A stretch of 24,638 nucleotides of DNA from JBBQWZ01 sp038210135 (GTDB taxonomy: Bacteria; Acidobacteriota; Terriglobia; Bryobacterales; Bryobacteraceae): the NCBI GenBank assembly GCA_038210135.1, contig JBBQWZ010000062.1, positions 1 through 24,638 of the forward strand. The letters run 5' to 3'. A program made the translations under genes and the position numbers. A model generated the notes under the pieces. That model was not told where the DNA came from, did not search any database, and saw only the letters and a program-made list of their open reading frames with translations. Positions 1 through 6,926 of this stretch are shown here, piece after piece; the stretch's first letter is position 1, and each line of letters begins with the position of its first letter.

Positions 1-180
1 CCGAGACGTTCCGCCGGCCGCCCATGCAGACAACTGGGCCGCAGACCGGGAATAACGCGTCATAACAATTCCTTCGAGTGGGGACCTCGAGTAAAACTCC
101 CGCTTCGCCAGGCCTGGCGACACCTCTAATCAGGTGCCAACGCCATAACCCCTCACTTCCCGTGCGGGGATTCCGCATCC

Positions 181-215
181 ACTCAGCACCGAACCGCGAC
201 CGTAAGGGAGCGGAC
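181..215 (+). repeat. Dispersed repeat, module 1 (copy A)
   Basis: This 35-bp stretch beginning ACTCAGCACCGAACCGC and ending GGAGCGGAC matches the reverse complement of 10381-10415 at 32 of 35 positions by hand alignment. It lies in non-coding DNA. It looks like a member of a dispersed intergenic repeat family. I associate motifs of this type with Solibacter-like genomes, but that is from memory. Confidence 0.75.
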
Positions 216-280
216 CTGCATCTCACACGAGCCCGTGAGGATCCCGCAAACGCTCAAGCTTCCCTGACGCAATTACCGGT

Positions 281-306
281 ATTGAACCCTGAGCGTAAGC
301 GATGGG
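281..306 (+). repeat. Dispersed repeat, module 2 (copy A)
   Basis: This 26-bp stretch (ATTGAACCC, then GAGCGTAAGCGA) matches the reverse complement of 10479-10504 at 23 of 26 positions. Here module 2 follows module 1; in the other copy, read on the minus strand, module 2 precedes module 1. Confidence 0.7.
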
Positions 307-495
307 CTTTTAACGTCGGTAATTCGACCAGCCTCATAAATCCGAGCCGCGCCATAGTGCTCCGAAGGAGCGCGTCGGAAGCGGACCATGGATTCGCTAG
401 GGTCCGAAGCGAAGTACGTTGGCTTCGTTTCGCAAAGCCTCGCAGCCTATTGCACTAAAAGAGGATATCGAAAATCGGCTTCGTTCTGCAGCGAA

Positions 496-1851
496 CTACT
501 TCGTGTCCAGCAGGAACGTAGGAGCCAGTCCGTTAAGCGTCGAAAACCCGGTAGACCCCTTGAGCGTCAACCAACTCGAAGCGCCATGGACCTTCCCCAG
601 GAACGAGTGCGGATGCACGTCCACCTTCATCTGCCGACGCTCGAGCGAGCCGTAGTGCAGCAGCGGGAATTCCTCGCCCTCCACCGGACCCACTTCCTGC
701 ACGACATACGGGGACCGCATCGCCAAACGGAGCGCCCGCTCCCACCCGGCATCGTCGTGGTCCGTACCGACAAACACCGGCTGATCGCCGGATTCGTCGT
801 TCGGCTTCAACACAAAGCGGTCCCGATGCGACGTCACCGTCTCAATCAGATCCACGTTGCGCTTGCGATACTTCACCTTCGCCGGAGCCATGATCCGCGT
901 CCACGGAATGAATTCCGCAATCGCGTGCCGCTCCGAAGCAGGGAACTTAGCCGTGACCTCTTCATCGGTCAGCAGATCGAAAATCGCTTTCTTCTGCCCG
1001 ATCTCCGACCGGAAACTGTTGACCACACACACCGCGTGCTCCTGATACGCGCGCATCAGCGGATGCGTCAGGCTGTAGCGCACCAGAAACTCGTGAACCC
1101 GGATCTGGCGGAACACCAAGTCGATTACGAAGTCGCCGTTCCGCAATTGCCCGTTCCGGTACTCAAGCTGGTCCGGAGAAAGGATCTGTGTCGGATAGCC
1201 TTCGCGCGCAAAAAACTCGGCCAGCTGCACGAACTCGCTCGAATCCGCTTTCTGGAACGGCTGGCGGAACTCGACAATCGCGATGTGCGGCTTCTTCTGC
1301 TTGCCGCCGTATTGCTTGTAGGATTTCAGCAGGCCCGACAACAATTGCTTGGCGCCGCCCAACTTGGTCAGTTTGTACTTCTTGCGGAATTCCTTCATCG
1401 GGCCCGCATCCCAGTACAGCTCCGCAAGCGCCTCGCCGGCCATCACGCCAACCGACGTCTCTTCCGCGTACTCGGTGAACCGCATCGTCCCGTTGTTGAC
1501 GTAGGTGTCGAGCAGCGACGCGACCGGGAACGAATAACCGGGATCAACCGCTGCCAGCATCTTCTCGGCCGGAAGCAATTGGATCCGGTTCAGCAGCGCC
1601 GGTGTCGCAAGCGCCATCGACTCAACGCGTTGGATCGACGCCGTCAACGAGTCGGCCGCTTTGACCAAACCCGCATACTGGCGGCTGCTCAAAAAATGCG
1701 GGCGGAGAACCGGAGAAATCGAGCGCGATCCCGCGGCCAGCTTGGACGCGCGAACAGACTCCTGCAGCGCCTCGGCCCAGCCAAGGTCACGAAACGGCTC
1801 AGATTCCAGAATTTTGTTGTAGCGGGCTGTGGCCTCGCCCAGTTGCGTCAT
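496..1851 (-). CDS. Predicted circularly permuted ATP-grasp family protein
   Basis: The 451-residue protein is predicted cytoplasmic, with no signal peptide or membrane segment. The C-terminal half has ATP-grasp features: an NSFRSEIGQKK segment near residue 280, typical of the N-S/W-R-x5-K element of circularly permuted ATP-grasp (glutathionylspermidine synthase-like) proteins, then DRFVLKPNDESGD near 345, where the Lys should contact ATP, and a YVVQEVGPVEGEEFP strand. Such enzymes join a carboxylate to an amine or thiol using ATP; the substrate here is unknown. The ATG at 1849-1851 is chosen, with a weak AGAAG upstream. The gene is followed by repeat-rich DNA and lies 102 bp from the Cox-type operon on the same strand, so cotranscription is possible but unproven. 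Family assignment is moderate; a specific function would be a guess. Confidence 0.75.
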   Translation of the reverse strand: MTQLGEATARYNKILESEPFRDLGWAEALQESVRASKLAAGSRSISPVLRPHFLSSRQYAGLVKAADSLTASIQRVESMALATPALLNRIQLLPAEKMLAAVDPGYSFPVASLLDTYVNNGTMRFTEYAEETSVGVMAGEALAELYWDAGPMKEFRKKYKLTKLGGAKQLLSGLLKSYKQYGGKQKKPHIAIVEFRQPFQKADSSEFVQLAEFFAREGYPTQILSPDQLEYRNGQLRNGDFVIDLVFRQIRVHEFLVRYSLTHPLMRAYQEHAVCVVNSFRSEIGQKKAIFDLLTDEEVTAKFPASERHAIAEFIPWTRIMAPAKVKYRKRNVDLIETVTSHRDRFVLKPNDESGDQPVFVGTDHDDAGWERALRLAMRSPYVVQEVGPVEGEEFPLLHYGSLERRQMKVDVHPHSFLGKVHGASSWLTLKGSTGFSTLNGLAPTFLLDTK

Positions 1852-1953
1852 GTGCTTCTAACCGTTGAGTATCGCACGCACATTGCAGCTTTGTGAAGAG
1901 CAATCCGGTACAACTTTTTGATAAAGAAGCAGTTATAGGTTAATCGGAAATTC

Positions 1954-2391
1954 CTACTTGGCGGCCTCTTCGCCCATTTTGTCGAAGAACCGCTTGATCA
2001 TCATCTTGGCCGTGGTGTCGATCAGCCGCTGCCCGACGCTCGCAATCGTGCCTCCAACCTGGACGTCGCCCTCGTAATCGACCAGCGTCCCGCCGTCCAC
2101 GGTCGAGAGCTTCAAAACGCCGTCGCCCTTCATGAAGCCGACCTTGCCCGAGCCTTCGACGACCAGGCGGAAGCTGGAAGTCGGGTTCTTGTCCGCGATC
2201 TTGACCTTGCCGGAGAACAGGCTGGAGATGCTGGCGAGCGCCATCTTCATCTTCATCGTGTACTCGTCCTCGCCGGTCTTGACCATCTCGTCGATGCCGG
2301 GCATGCACTTCGACAGGATGCTCGGATCCTGCATGGCTGCGTAGGCCCGGTCCTGCGGGAGTGCGAGCGTGTAATTCCCAGCGATCTTCAT
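1954..2391 (-). CDS. coxG: CoxG-like protein (SRPBCC fold) of molybdenum hydroxylase operon
   Basis: The protein has 145 residues, starting MKIAGNYTLAL. The pattern of an early PQDRAYAAMQDPSILSKCMPG segment and a later VDYEGDVQVGGTIASVGQRLI segment is typical of CoxG (carbon monoxide dehydrogenase subunit G family), a START/SRPBCC-type fold. In Oligotropha CoxG helps attach CO dehydrogenase to the membrane; in other operons it is thought to bind a lipid or quinone carrier or aid assembly. It is the last gene of the operon, 31 bp after the FAD subunit gene. The frame is open further upstream to 2559, but that extension overlaps the FAD subunit gene and lacks family similarity, so the ATG at 2389-2391 is preferred. 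The Shine-Dalgarno match is weak. Confidence 0.9.
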   Translation of the reverse strand: MKIAGNYTLALPQDRAYAAMQDPSILSKCMPGIDEMVKTGEDEYTMKMKMALASISSLFSGKVKIADKNPTSSFRLVVEGSGKVGFMKGDGVLKLSTVDGGTLVDYEGDVQVGGTIASVGQRLIDTTAKMMIKRFFDKMGEEAAK

Positions 2392-2422
2392 GTTCTCTGA
2401 TGGTAGCTTGCGAAGGCCGGAC

Positions 2423-3259
2423 TCAGGCTCGCGACATCGCTTGGCGGATCGCCCGGGCGCAGAACACCTTCGCCATCTGAAGCCGGTAATTGGCCGAAGC
2501 GTGGATGTCGGAATTGGCGTCGACGCCTTCAGAAACCAGCTTCGCCGCCGCATCGACATCGCCGTTGGCCAAAGCCGCTTCGACGTTCTCCGCGCGATAG
2601 GGCTTGGGCGAAACGCCGGTCACACCAACCCGCGCCATCGTGATCTTGCCGCCCACCGATGCAACCCGCACCGCGATTCCCACGATCGCGAACCCAGAGG
2701 CCAGCTGCACCATCTTTTGATACGCCGTACCGACGCCCGATGCTTCGATCGGAACGATCACCTCGCGAACCAGTTCGCCTGGCTCGAGCGCGGTCGTAAA
2801 GGTGTCCACGAAGAAGTCCGCCGCGCTCACCGTCCGCTCGCCCTTCGAGTTCGCCAACACGAACTTCGCTTCGAGAGCAATCAGCGCAGCCGGATAATCG
2901 GCTGCCGGATCCGCATGCGCAACGGCTCCGCCAATGGTTCCGCGATTGCGGACCTGCACGTCGCCGATCCACGACGCCGTCTCCGCGAGTAGTGGACACT
3001 TGGAGCGTAACAGCGCCGACGATTCTACTTGGTGATGCGTGGTGGCTGCGCCGATATGAATCGCGCCGCCTTCTTCCTTGATGTAGTTAAGATCGGCGAT
3101 GCTGCCGATGTCTACCAGGTGATCCGGAGCCGCGAGTCGCAACTTCATGAGCGGGATGAGGCTCATGCCACCGGCGAGTGGCTTCGCGCCGCCGTCCACC
3201 GCTTTCAAAGCTTCGGCGAGCGTCGCGGCTTTCGAGTATTCGAAGGTTTGCGGAATCAT
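2423..3259 (-). CDS. coxM: Molybdenum hydroxylase FAD-binding subunit (CoxM family)
   Basis: This 278-residue protein is the medium subunit of a xanthine dehydrogenase/CO dehydrogenase-family enzyme. It passes electrons from the 2Fe-2S subunit to FAD. The two FAD pyrophosphate-binding motifs are visible: AGGMS at residues 29-33 and TIGG at 108-111 (in VRNRGTIGGAVAHADPAAD). Length is normal for CoxM (about 280). A GGGGAG Shine-Dalgarno sequence precedes the ATG at 3259. The gene starts 15 bp after the Mo subunit gene, so the genes are almost certainly cotranscribed. Confidence 0.95.
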   Translation of the reverse strand: MIPQTFEYSKAATLAEALKAVDGGAKPLAGGMSLIPLMKLRLAAPDHLVDIGSIADLNYIKEEGGAIHIGAATTHHQVESSALLRSKCPLLAETASWIGDVQVRNRGTIGGAVAHADPAADYPAALIALEAKFVLANSKGERTVSAADFFVDTFTTALEPGELVREVIVPIEASGVGTAYQKMVQLASGFAIVGIAVRVASVGGKITMARVGVTGVSPKPYRAENVEAALANGDVDAAAKLVSEGVDANSDIHASANYRLQMAKVFCARAIRQAMSRA

Positions 3260-3274
3260 GTGTGTTCTCCCCGC

Positions 3275-5602
3275 TTACGCTTGCGCGTTCGCCAGCTTCC
3301 AGATCTTCTCGGACGACATCGGCATGTCGATATGTTTGACTCCGAGAACGCTCAGCGCATCGACCACCGAATTGACCATTGCGGGCGAGCAGCCGATGGT
3401 TCCCGCTTCGCCGACGCCTTTGACGCCCAGCGGATTGACGGGCGACGGAGTGCAAGTGTGTTCCGCCTCGATCCACGGCATCATCGACGCCTTGGGCATC
3501 GCATAATCCATGAACTCGCCGCTAACCAACTGGCCGCTTTCGTCGTACACCGCATGCTCCCAGAGCGCTTGGCCGAGACCCTGGGCGACTCCGCCATGAA
3601 CCTGCCCCGCCACAATCAGCGGATTCAGAATCCGGCCGCAATCATCGACCGCAACATAGCGGCTGATGTCGATCTTGCCGGTTTCCTTGTCCACTTCGGT
3701 GACGACGATGTGCGCGCCGAAGGGGAAAGTGAAGTTTGGCGGTTCCCAGAAATATGTCGCCAGCAAGCCAGGCTCGGTATTCGGAGGCAGCTTCATCGCG
3801 CGATAAGAGGCTCCGGCGATTTGCGCCAGCGGAACGCTCTTGCCGGTCTTATTGCAGATAACCGATCCGTCGGCGAAGGTGACGTCGTCGGATTCGAGCA
3901 GCATCGCGCCATAGCGCTTGATCTTGTCCTTCAACGTCTGGAGCGCGAAGTACATCGCGGTTCCGCCGACCGCCGTACCGCGGCTGCCAAACGTTCCGAT
4001 GCCGTACTGCACGATGGCGGTGTCCCCGCGTAGAACCAGGATGTCGTCGATGTCGATGCCGAGTTCGTCAGCGGCGATCTGCGCGAAGGTGGTCTCCTCA
4101 CCTTGGCCGTGATGGCAACTGCCGGTCATCAATGTAACCTTGCCGGTCGGATCCACCTTGACCGTCGCGCTTTCCCAGCCGCCCGCCGGAGTGGCAGGCG
4201 AGGGTCCGAGAGCGCAAATCTCGCCGTACGTCGACATGCCGATGCCCATCAGCTTGCCGGCTTTGCGAGCCTCCACCTGCTTCGCGCGCAGCGCCGTATA
4301 GTCCACAATGCCGAGCGCCTTGTTCAGCGGCGCGGCGTAATCGCCGGAGTCGTAGGTGAGTCCGGTGGCCGTCGGGAACGGGAATTCGTCGTTGTGGACG
4401 AAGTTCTTGAGGCGAATCTCAGCCGGATCCATCTTCAATTCCGCAGCCAACATATCCACCATGCGTTCGATGCCGTGGGTCGCTTCCGGACGTCCGGCTC
4501 CGCGATAGGCGTCGGTTGGAACGCAATTCGTAAAGACGCCGACGATGTCCGCCGACACGTTCTTGAAGCGATACAGGCCCGGTAGCATCAGCACGCTGAG
4601 CGTCGGAATCGCGGGCGTCAGCAATTGATGATATGCGCCCAAATCCTGAAGAATCTTAACTCGCAGACCAGTAATGGTGCCGTCTTTCTTCGCCGCGATT
4701 TCATAGAAATCGACGTGCCCGCGGCCGTGAATTGTGCACAGGAAGTTCTCTCGCCGCGACTCGATCCACTTCACCGGCTTCCCGGTTTTCATCGCGATGA
4801 AGCCCATCAACGCTTCTTCCGCGTAGACGTTCAGCTTGCTGCCGAAGCCGCCTCCGACTTCGGGCGTGATCACGCGCAGGCGATTCTCTTCGAGCCCGAG
4901 CATCAGGCCGACCAGGGTCCGCATCAGGTGCGGAATCTGCGTCGAGGACCACAGCGTCATGGAGCGGTTCGCCAGGTTCCATTCGCAAACCACGCCCCGC
5001 GTTTCCATGGCGTTCGGCACCAGGCGCTGACTGGTGATGCGCTGCTTGATGACGACGTCCGCTTCGGCGAAGGCCTTGTCGGTATCGCCGCCTTCCTGGT
5101 GGTAGGTGAACGCGGTGTTATCGGGCCATTCCGGATGCACCGCCGGCGCGCCGGCCAGGAGCGCCTTTTCCGGATCCGCAATCGCGGTGGTCGGTTCCCA
5201 CTCGACTTCGATCAGATCGACGGCGTCGCGCGCAATGTACTTATCCGTGGCGACGACGACCGCGATGGGATGGCCGACAAAGTACACGCGATCGATGGCG
5301 AGAATGTAGTGGTGCGGAACGCGAAGGCCCGGCAGAGAGGCTCCGCAAGGGACAGGCCCGACGTTCTTGGTGTCTTCGCCGGTGAAGACCGCGATCACTC
5401 CCGGATGCGCTTTGGCCGCGTCGATATTGATGCTCTTAATCTTCGCGGCGGCATGCGGACTGCGCAGAATCGAGGCGTGGTTCATGCCCGGCATCTGGAT
5501 GTCGTCCACGTAGGTCGCGGTTCCGGTGATTAGGCGCGGATCTTCGCGGCGGCGGATCGACTTGCCGACAAGAGTTTCGTGTTTGGTAACTGTGGTCGCC
5601 AT
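3275..5602 (-). CDS. coxL: Molybdenum hydroxylase large subunit, form II CoxL-like
   Basis: This 775-residue catalytic subunit binds the molybdopterin cytosine dinucleotide cofactor. Visible motifs are GGGFGSK at residues 250-256, AYRGAGR at 365-371, HHGQGEE at 497-503 and GVGEAG at 729-734 with the presumed catalytic Glu at 732. The AYRGAGR loop marks form II; true CO dehydrogenases (form I) carry AYxCSFR, whose Cys ligates copper. The enzyme is therefore more likely an aldehyde, purine or other hydroxylase than a confirmed CO oxidiser. Some form II enzymes have been credited with CO oxidation, but that is disputed. An AAGGAGA Shine-Dalgarno sequence precedes the ATG. Gene order small-large-medium-G is compact, with gaps of 9, 15 and 31 bp. 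Confidence 0.95.
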   Translation of the reverse strand: MATTVTKHETLVGKSIRRREDPRLITGTATYVDDIQMPGMNHASILRSPHAAAKIKSINIDAAKAHPGVIAVFTGEDTKNVGPVPCGASLPGLRVPHHYILAIDRVYFVGHPIAVVVATDKYIARDAVDLIEVEWEPTTAIADPEKALLAGAPAVHPEWPDNTAFTYHQEGGDTDKAFAEADVVIKQRITSQRLVPNAMETRGVVCEWNLANRSMTLWSSTQIPHLMRTLVGLMLGLEENRLRVITPEVGGGFGSKLNVYAEEALMGFIAMKTGKPVKWIESRRENFLCTIHGRGHVDFYEIAAKKDGTITGLRVKILQDLGAYHQLLTPAIPTLSVLMLPGLYRFKNVSADIVGVFTNCVPTDAYRGAGRPEATHGIERMVDMLAAELKMDPAEIRLKNFVHNDEFPFPTATGLTYDSGDYAAPLNKALGIVDYTALRAKQVEARKAGKLMGIGMSTYGEICALGPSPATPAGGWESATVKVDPTGKVTLMTGSCHHGQGEETTFAQIAADELGIDIDDILVLRGDTAIVQYGIGTFGSRGTAVGGTAMYFALQTLKDKIKRYGAMLLESDDVTFADGSVICNKTGKSVPLAQIAGASYRAMKLPPNTEPGLLATYFWEPPNFTFPFGAHIVVTEVDKETGKIDISRYVAVDDCGRILNPLIVAGQVHGGVAQGLGQALWEHAVYDESGQLVSGEFMDYAMPKASMMPWIEAEHTCTPSPVNPLGVKGVGEAGTIGCSPAMVNSVVDALSVLGVKHIDMPMSSEKIWKLANAQA

Positions 5603-5611
5603 GGGATCTCC

Positions 5612-6067
5612 TTATGCCTTCGCGGCGGCCTTCACCGCGTTGACGATATGTTGATAGCCGGTGCAGCGGCAGATGTTGCCTTCAAGGCCATGGCGAATCT
5701 CTTCGTCGGTAGGATTCGGGTTGCGGTCTATGAGCTGTTTGGACGCCATGATCATGCCAGGAGTGCAGAAGCCGCATTGCGCTCCGTGCTCGTTCCAAAA
5801 CGCTTCCTGCATCTTGTGGAGCTTGCCATCGACAGCTAAGCCTTCAATGGTCAGGACGTCGCGGCCATCCGCCTGGACCGCAAACATCGTGCAGGCCTTG
5901 ATCGCGGCGCCATCGACCTCGACCGTGCAGGCTCCGCACAGCGAAGTCTCGCAGCCGATGTGCGGACCCGTGAGGCCGACGGTTTCGCGAAGGTAGTGGA
6001 TCAGGAGGAGACGGGGTTCGACGTCGTGGGAGTAAGCTTTTCCGTTGATCGTGACGTTGATCTTCAT
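5612..6067 (-). CDS. coxS: Molybdenum hydroxylase [2Fe-2S] subunit (CoxS family)
   Basis: The 151-residue protein carries two 2Fe-2S centres. The plant ferredoxin-like cluster uses Cys 39, 44, 47 and 59 (CETSLCGAC), and the helical C-terminal cluster uses Cys 98, 101, 133 and 135 (QCGFC and CRC). It relays electrons from the Mo centre to FAD. The frame stays open upstream to 6532, but family similarity begins at MKINVTING and an AAGGA Shine-Dalgarno sequence lies 5 nt before the ATG at 6065-6067, so that start is chosen. This is the first gene of the operon; the 146-bp region to the divergent rhodanese gene must hold its promoter. Confidence 0.95.
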   Translation of the reverse strand: MKINVTINGKAYSHDVEPRLLLIHYLRETVGLTGPHIGCETSLCGACTVEVDGAAIKACTMFAVQADGRDVLTIEGLAVDGKLHKMQEAFWNEHGAQCGFCTPGMIMASKQLIDRNPNPTDEEIRHGLEGNICRCTGYQHIVNAVKAAAKA

Positions 6068-6198
6068 AGCGGTCCTTATGGCTGGAATGCGCGCGCGAGA
6101 TCTTCCCGCCCTTGGCGATTCGGCCCAGCCCAATGAAGATATCAGAACTCGCGGGCGGTTAGAACGCGTAGGCGCCAGAAGCGGGAACGCAGGCGCGA

Positions 6199-6204
6199 TA
6201 TACT
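6199..6204 (+). promoter_or_regulatory. Possible -10 element (TATACT) for the rhodanese gene
   Basis: TATACT ends 9 nt before the ATG at 6214 and no Shine-Dalgarno sequence is visible. If used, transcription would begin a few bases before the start codon, giving an essentially leaderless message. No good -35 box is seen, so this is tentative. Confidence 0.35.
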
Positions 6205-6213
6205 CTGGCTTCC

Positions 6214-6549
6214 ATGTCACTCCCTCTTGAAGCGACTCCGGCTGAGGTGAAAACCCGGCTCGACGCGGGCGACGCTGTCGTTCTGATCGACGTGCGCGAG
6301 CCGGATGAATTTGCGATTGCGAAGATCGGCGATGCGGAGCTGATTCCGATGCGCACCGTTCCGGCGCAGCTTCAGCATCTTGAGGCGCTGGCGGATTCGA
6401 CGACGCTGATCGTGTTCTGCCACCACGGGATGCGGAGTATGCAGGTGACACAGTGGCTCCGTCAGCAGGGCATCGAGAATTGCCAGAATATGGCCGGCGG
6501 AATCGATCTTTGGAGCGCAACGGTAGACCCATCGGTGACGCGTTATTGA
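6214..6549 (+). CDS. Single-domain rhodanese (sulfurtransferase)
   Basis: The 111-residue protein is one rhodanese domain, similar in size to GlpE. The substrate strand LIDVREPDEFAIAKIGDAELIPM (residues 24-46) and the active-site loop CHHGMRS, with nucleophilic Cys 69, are intact. Rhodaneses transfer a sulfane sulfur through a Cys persulfide, and some also handle selenium; the physiological acceptor is unknown. It heads a plus-strand group: 29 bp downstream begins the ArsC/Spx-like gene with the in-frame TGA, which overlaps the PHP phosphatase gene. The ATG at 6214 fits the family N-terminus. Confidence 0.93.
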   Translation: MSLPLEATPAEVKTRLDAGDAVVLIDVREPDEFAIAKIGDAELIPMRTVPAQLQHLEALADSTTLIVFCHHGMRSMQVTQWLRQQGIENCQNMAGGIDLWSATVDPSVTRY

Positions 6550-6578
6550 GTATGACCGGCGCGTGTCACGATAGAGAC

Positions 6579-6926
6579 ATGGCGATTCGTTTTTATACCA
6601 AGCCCACTTGAACCACCTGCCGCAAAGCGAAGAGTTGGCTTCGCGACAACCAGATTGAGACCGCGGATGTGGATTTGAACAAGGGCCTGTCGGAACAGGA
6701 ACTCGATGCGCTGATTGGCGACCGGGACTACCTGACGTTCCTCAATGCGCGGAACGAACTCTATCGCGAGCTGGACATGAAGAAGTCGCCGCCCGGCCGG
6801 AAGGAAGCGATTGCGTTGATGGCGAAACATCCGAACCTAATCAAGCGCCCGATTCTGGTTCGTGACGGAAAGCATTTTGCGCTCGGCTTCGACGAGAATA
6901 AATTCAAGGACGTCTCGGGCGCTTGA
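6579..6926 (+). CDS. Predicted selenoprotein, ArsC/Spx-family (TGA read as Sec at codon 11)
   Basis: The frame from ATG 6579 reads MAIRFYTKPT, then TGA (6609-6611), then TTCRKAKSWL and on to a stop at 6924-6926 with no other interruption: 115 residues if TGA is selenocysteine. The ArsC/Spx/MgsR family has a thioredoxin fold with an N-terminal CxxC-RKA motif; the TGA sits exactly at the first, catalytic Cys, giving UxxC. Later family marks are YLTFLNARNELYRE, MKKSPPGRKEAI and LIKRPILVRDG with the conserved cis-Pro/Arg region. Without recoding, only a fragment from GTG 6669 could be made, lacking the active site. A hairpin at 6627-6644 fits a bacterial SECIS. The stop overlaps the next gene's TTG start, as expected for a maintained gene. 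The likely role is a thiol/selenol redox enzyme or arsenate reductase-like protein. The alternative is a Cys TGC to TGA nonsense mutation or sequencing error. The selenocysteine machinery is not in this window. Confidence 0.8.
6627..6644 (+). promoter_or_regulatory. Candidate bacterial SECIS hairpin
   Basis: GCGAAG (6627-6632) and CTTCGC (6639-6644) form a perfect 6-bp stem closing the hexaloop AGTTGG. The loop starts 21 nt after the TGA, within the roughly 16-37 nt described for bacterial SECIS elements, and has G at its second position followed by U, as SelB recognition favours. There is no bulged U in the stem and no lower stem extension that I can find. The hairpin lies inside the coding sequence, as is normal in bacteria. 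Confidence 0.7.

Larger units (their letters stand above)
1..495. other. Gene-poor intergenic region with repeat modules
   Basis: I see no convincing gene here. Open frames exist on the plus strand but their translations are Arg/Pro/Ser-rich, match no family I know, and run over repeat sequence. The stretch holds two modules (181-215 and 281-306) that recur in inverted orientation at 10381-10504, and a 16-bp perfect palindrome at 105-120. It lies downstream of the minus-strand ATP-grasp gene, but no clear hairpin plus T-run terminator is visible. Confidence 0.6.

Noticed and set aside
105..120. Perfect 16-bp palindrome TCGCCAGGCCTGGCGA
   Set aside because: It has no T-run, no adjacent gene end and no second copy that I found, so I assign it no function.
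388..1896. A 502-codon open frame on the plus strand opposite the ATP-grasp gene
   Set aside because: Its translation is rich in Arg, His and Leu with no family features; it is the antisense shadow of a high-GC gene that has clear ATP-grasp motifs.
6068..6532. N-terminal extension of the 2Fe-2S subunit up to 6532
   Set aside because: The extension is Arg/Ser/Pro-rich, covers the divergent rhodanese gene and has no family similarity; a Shine-Dalgarno site supports the internal ATG.
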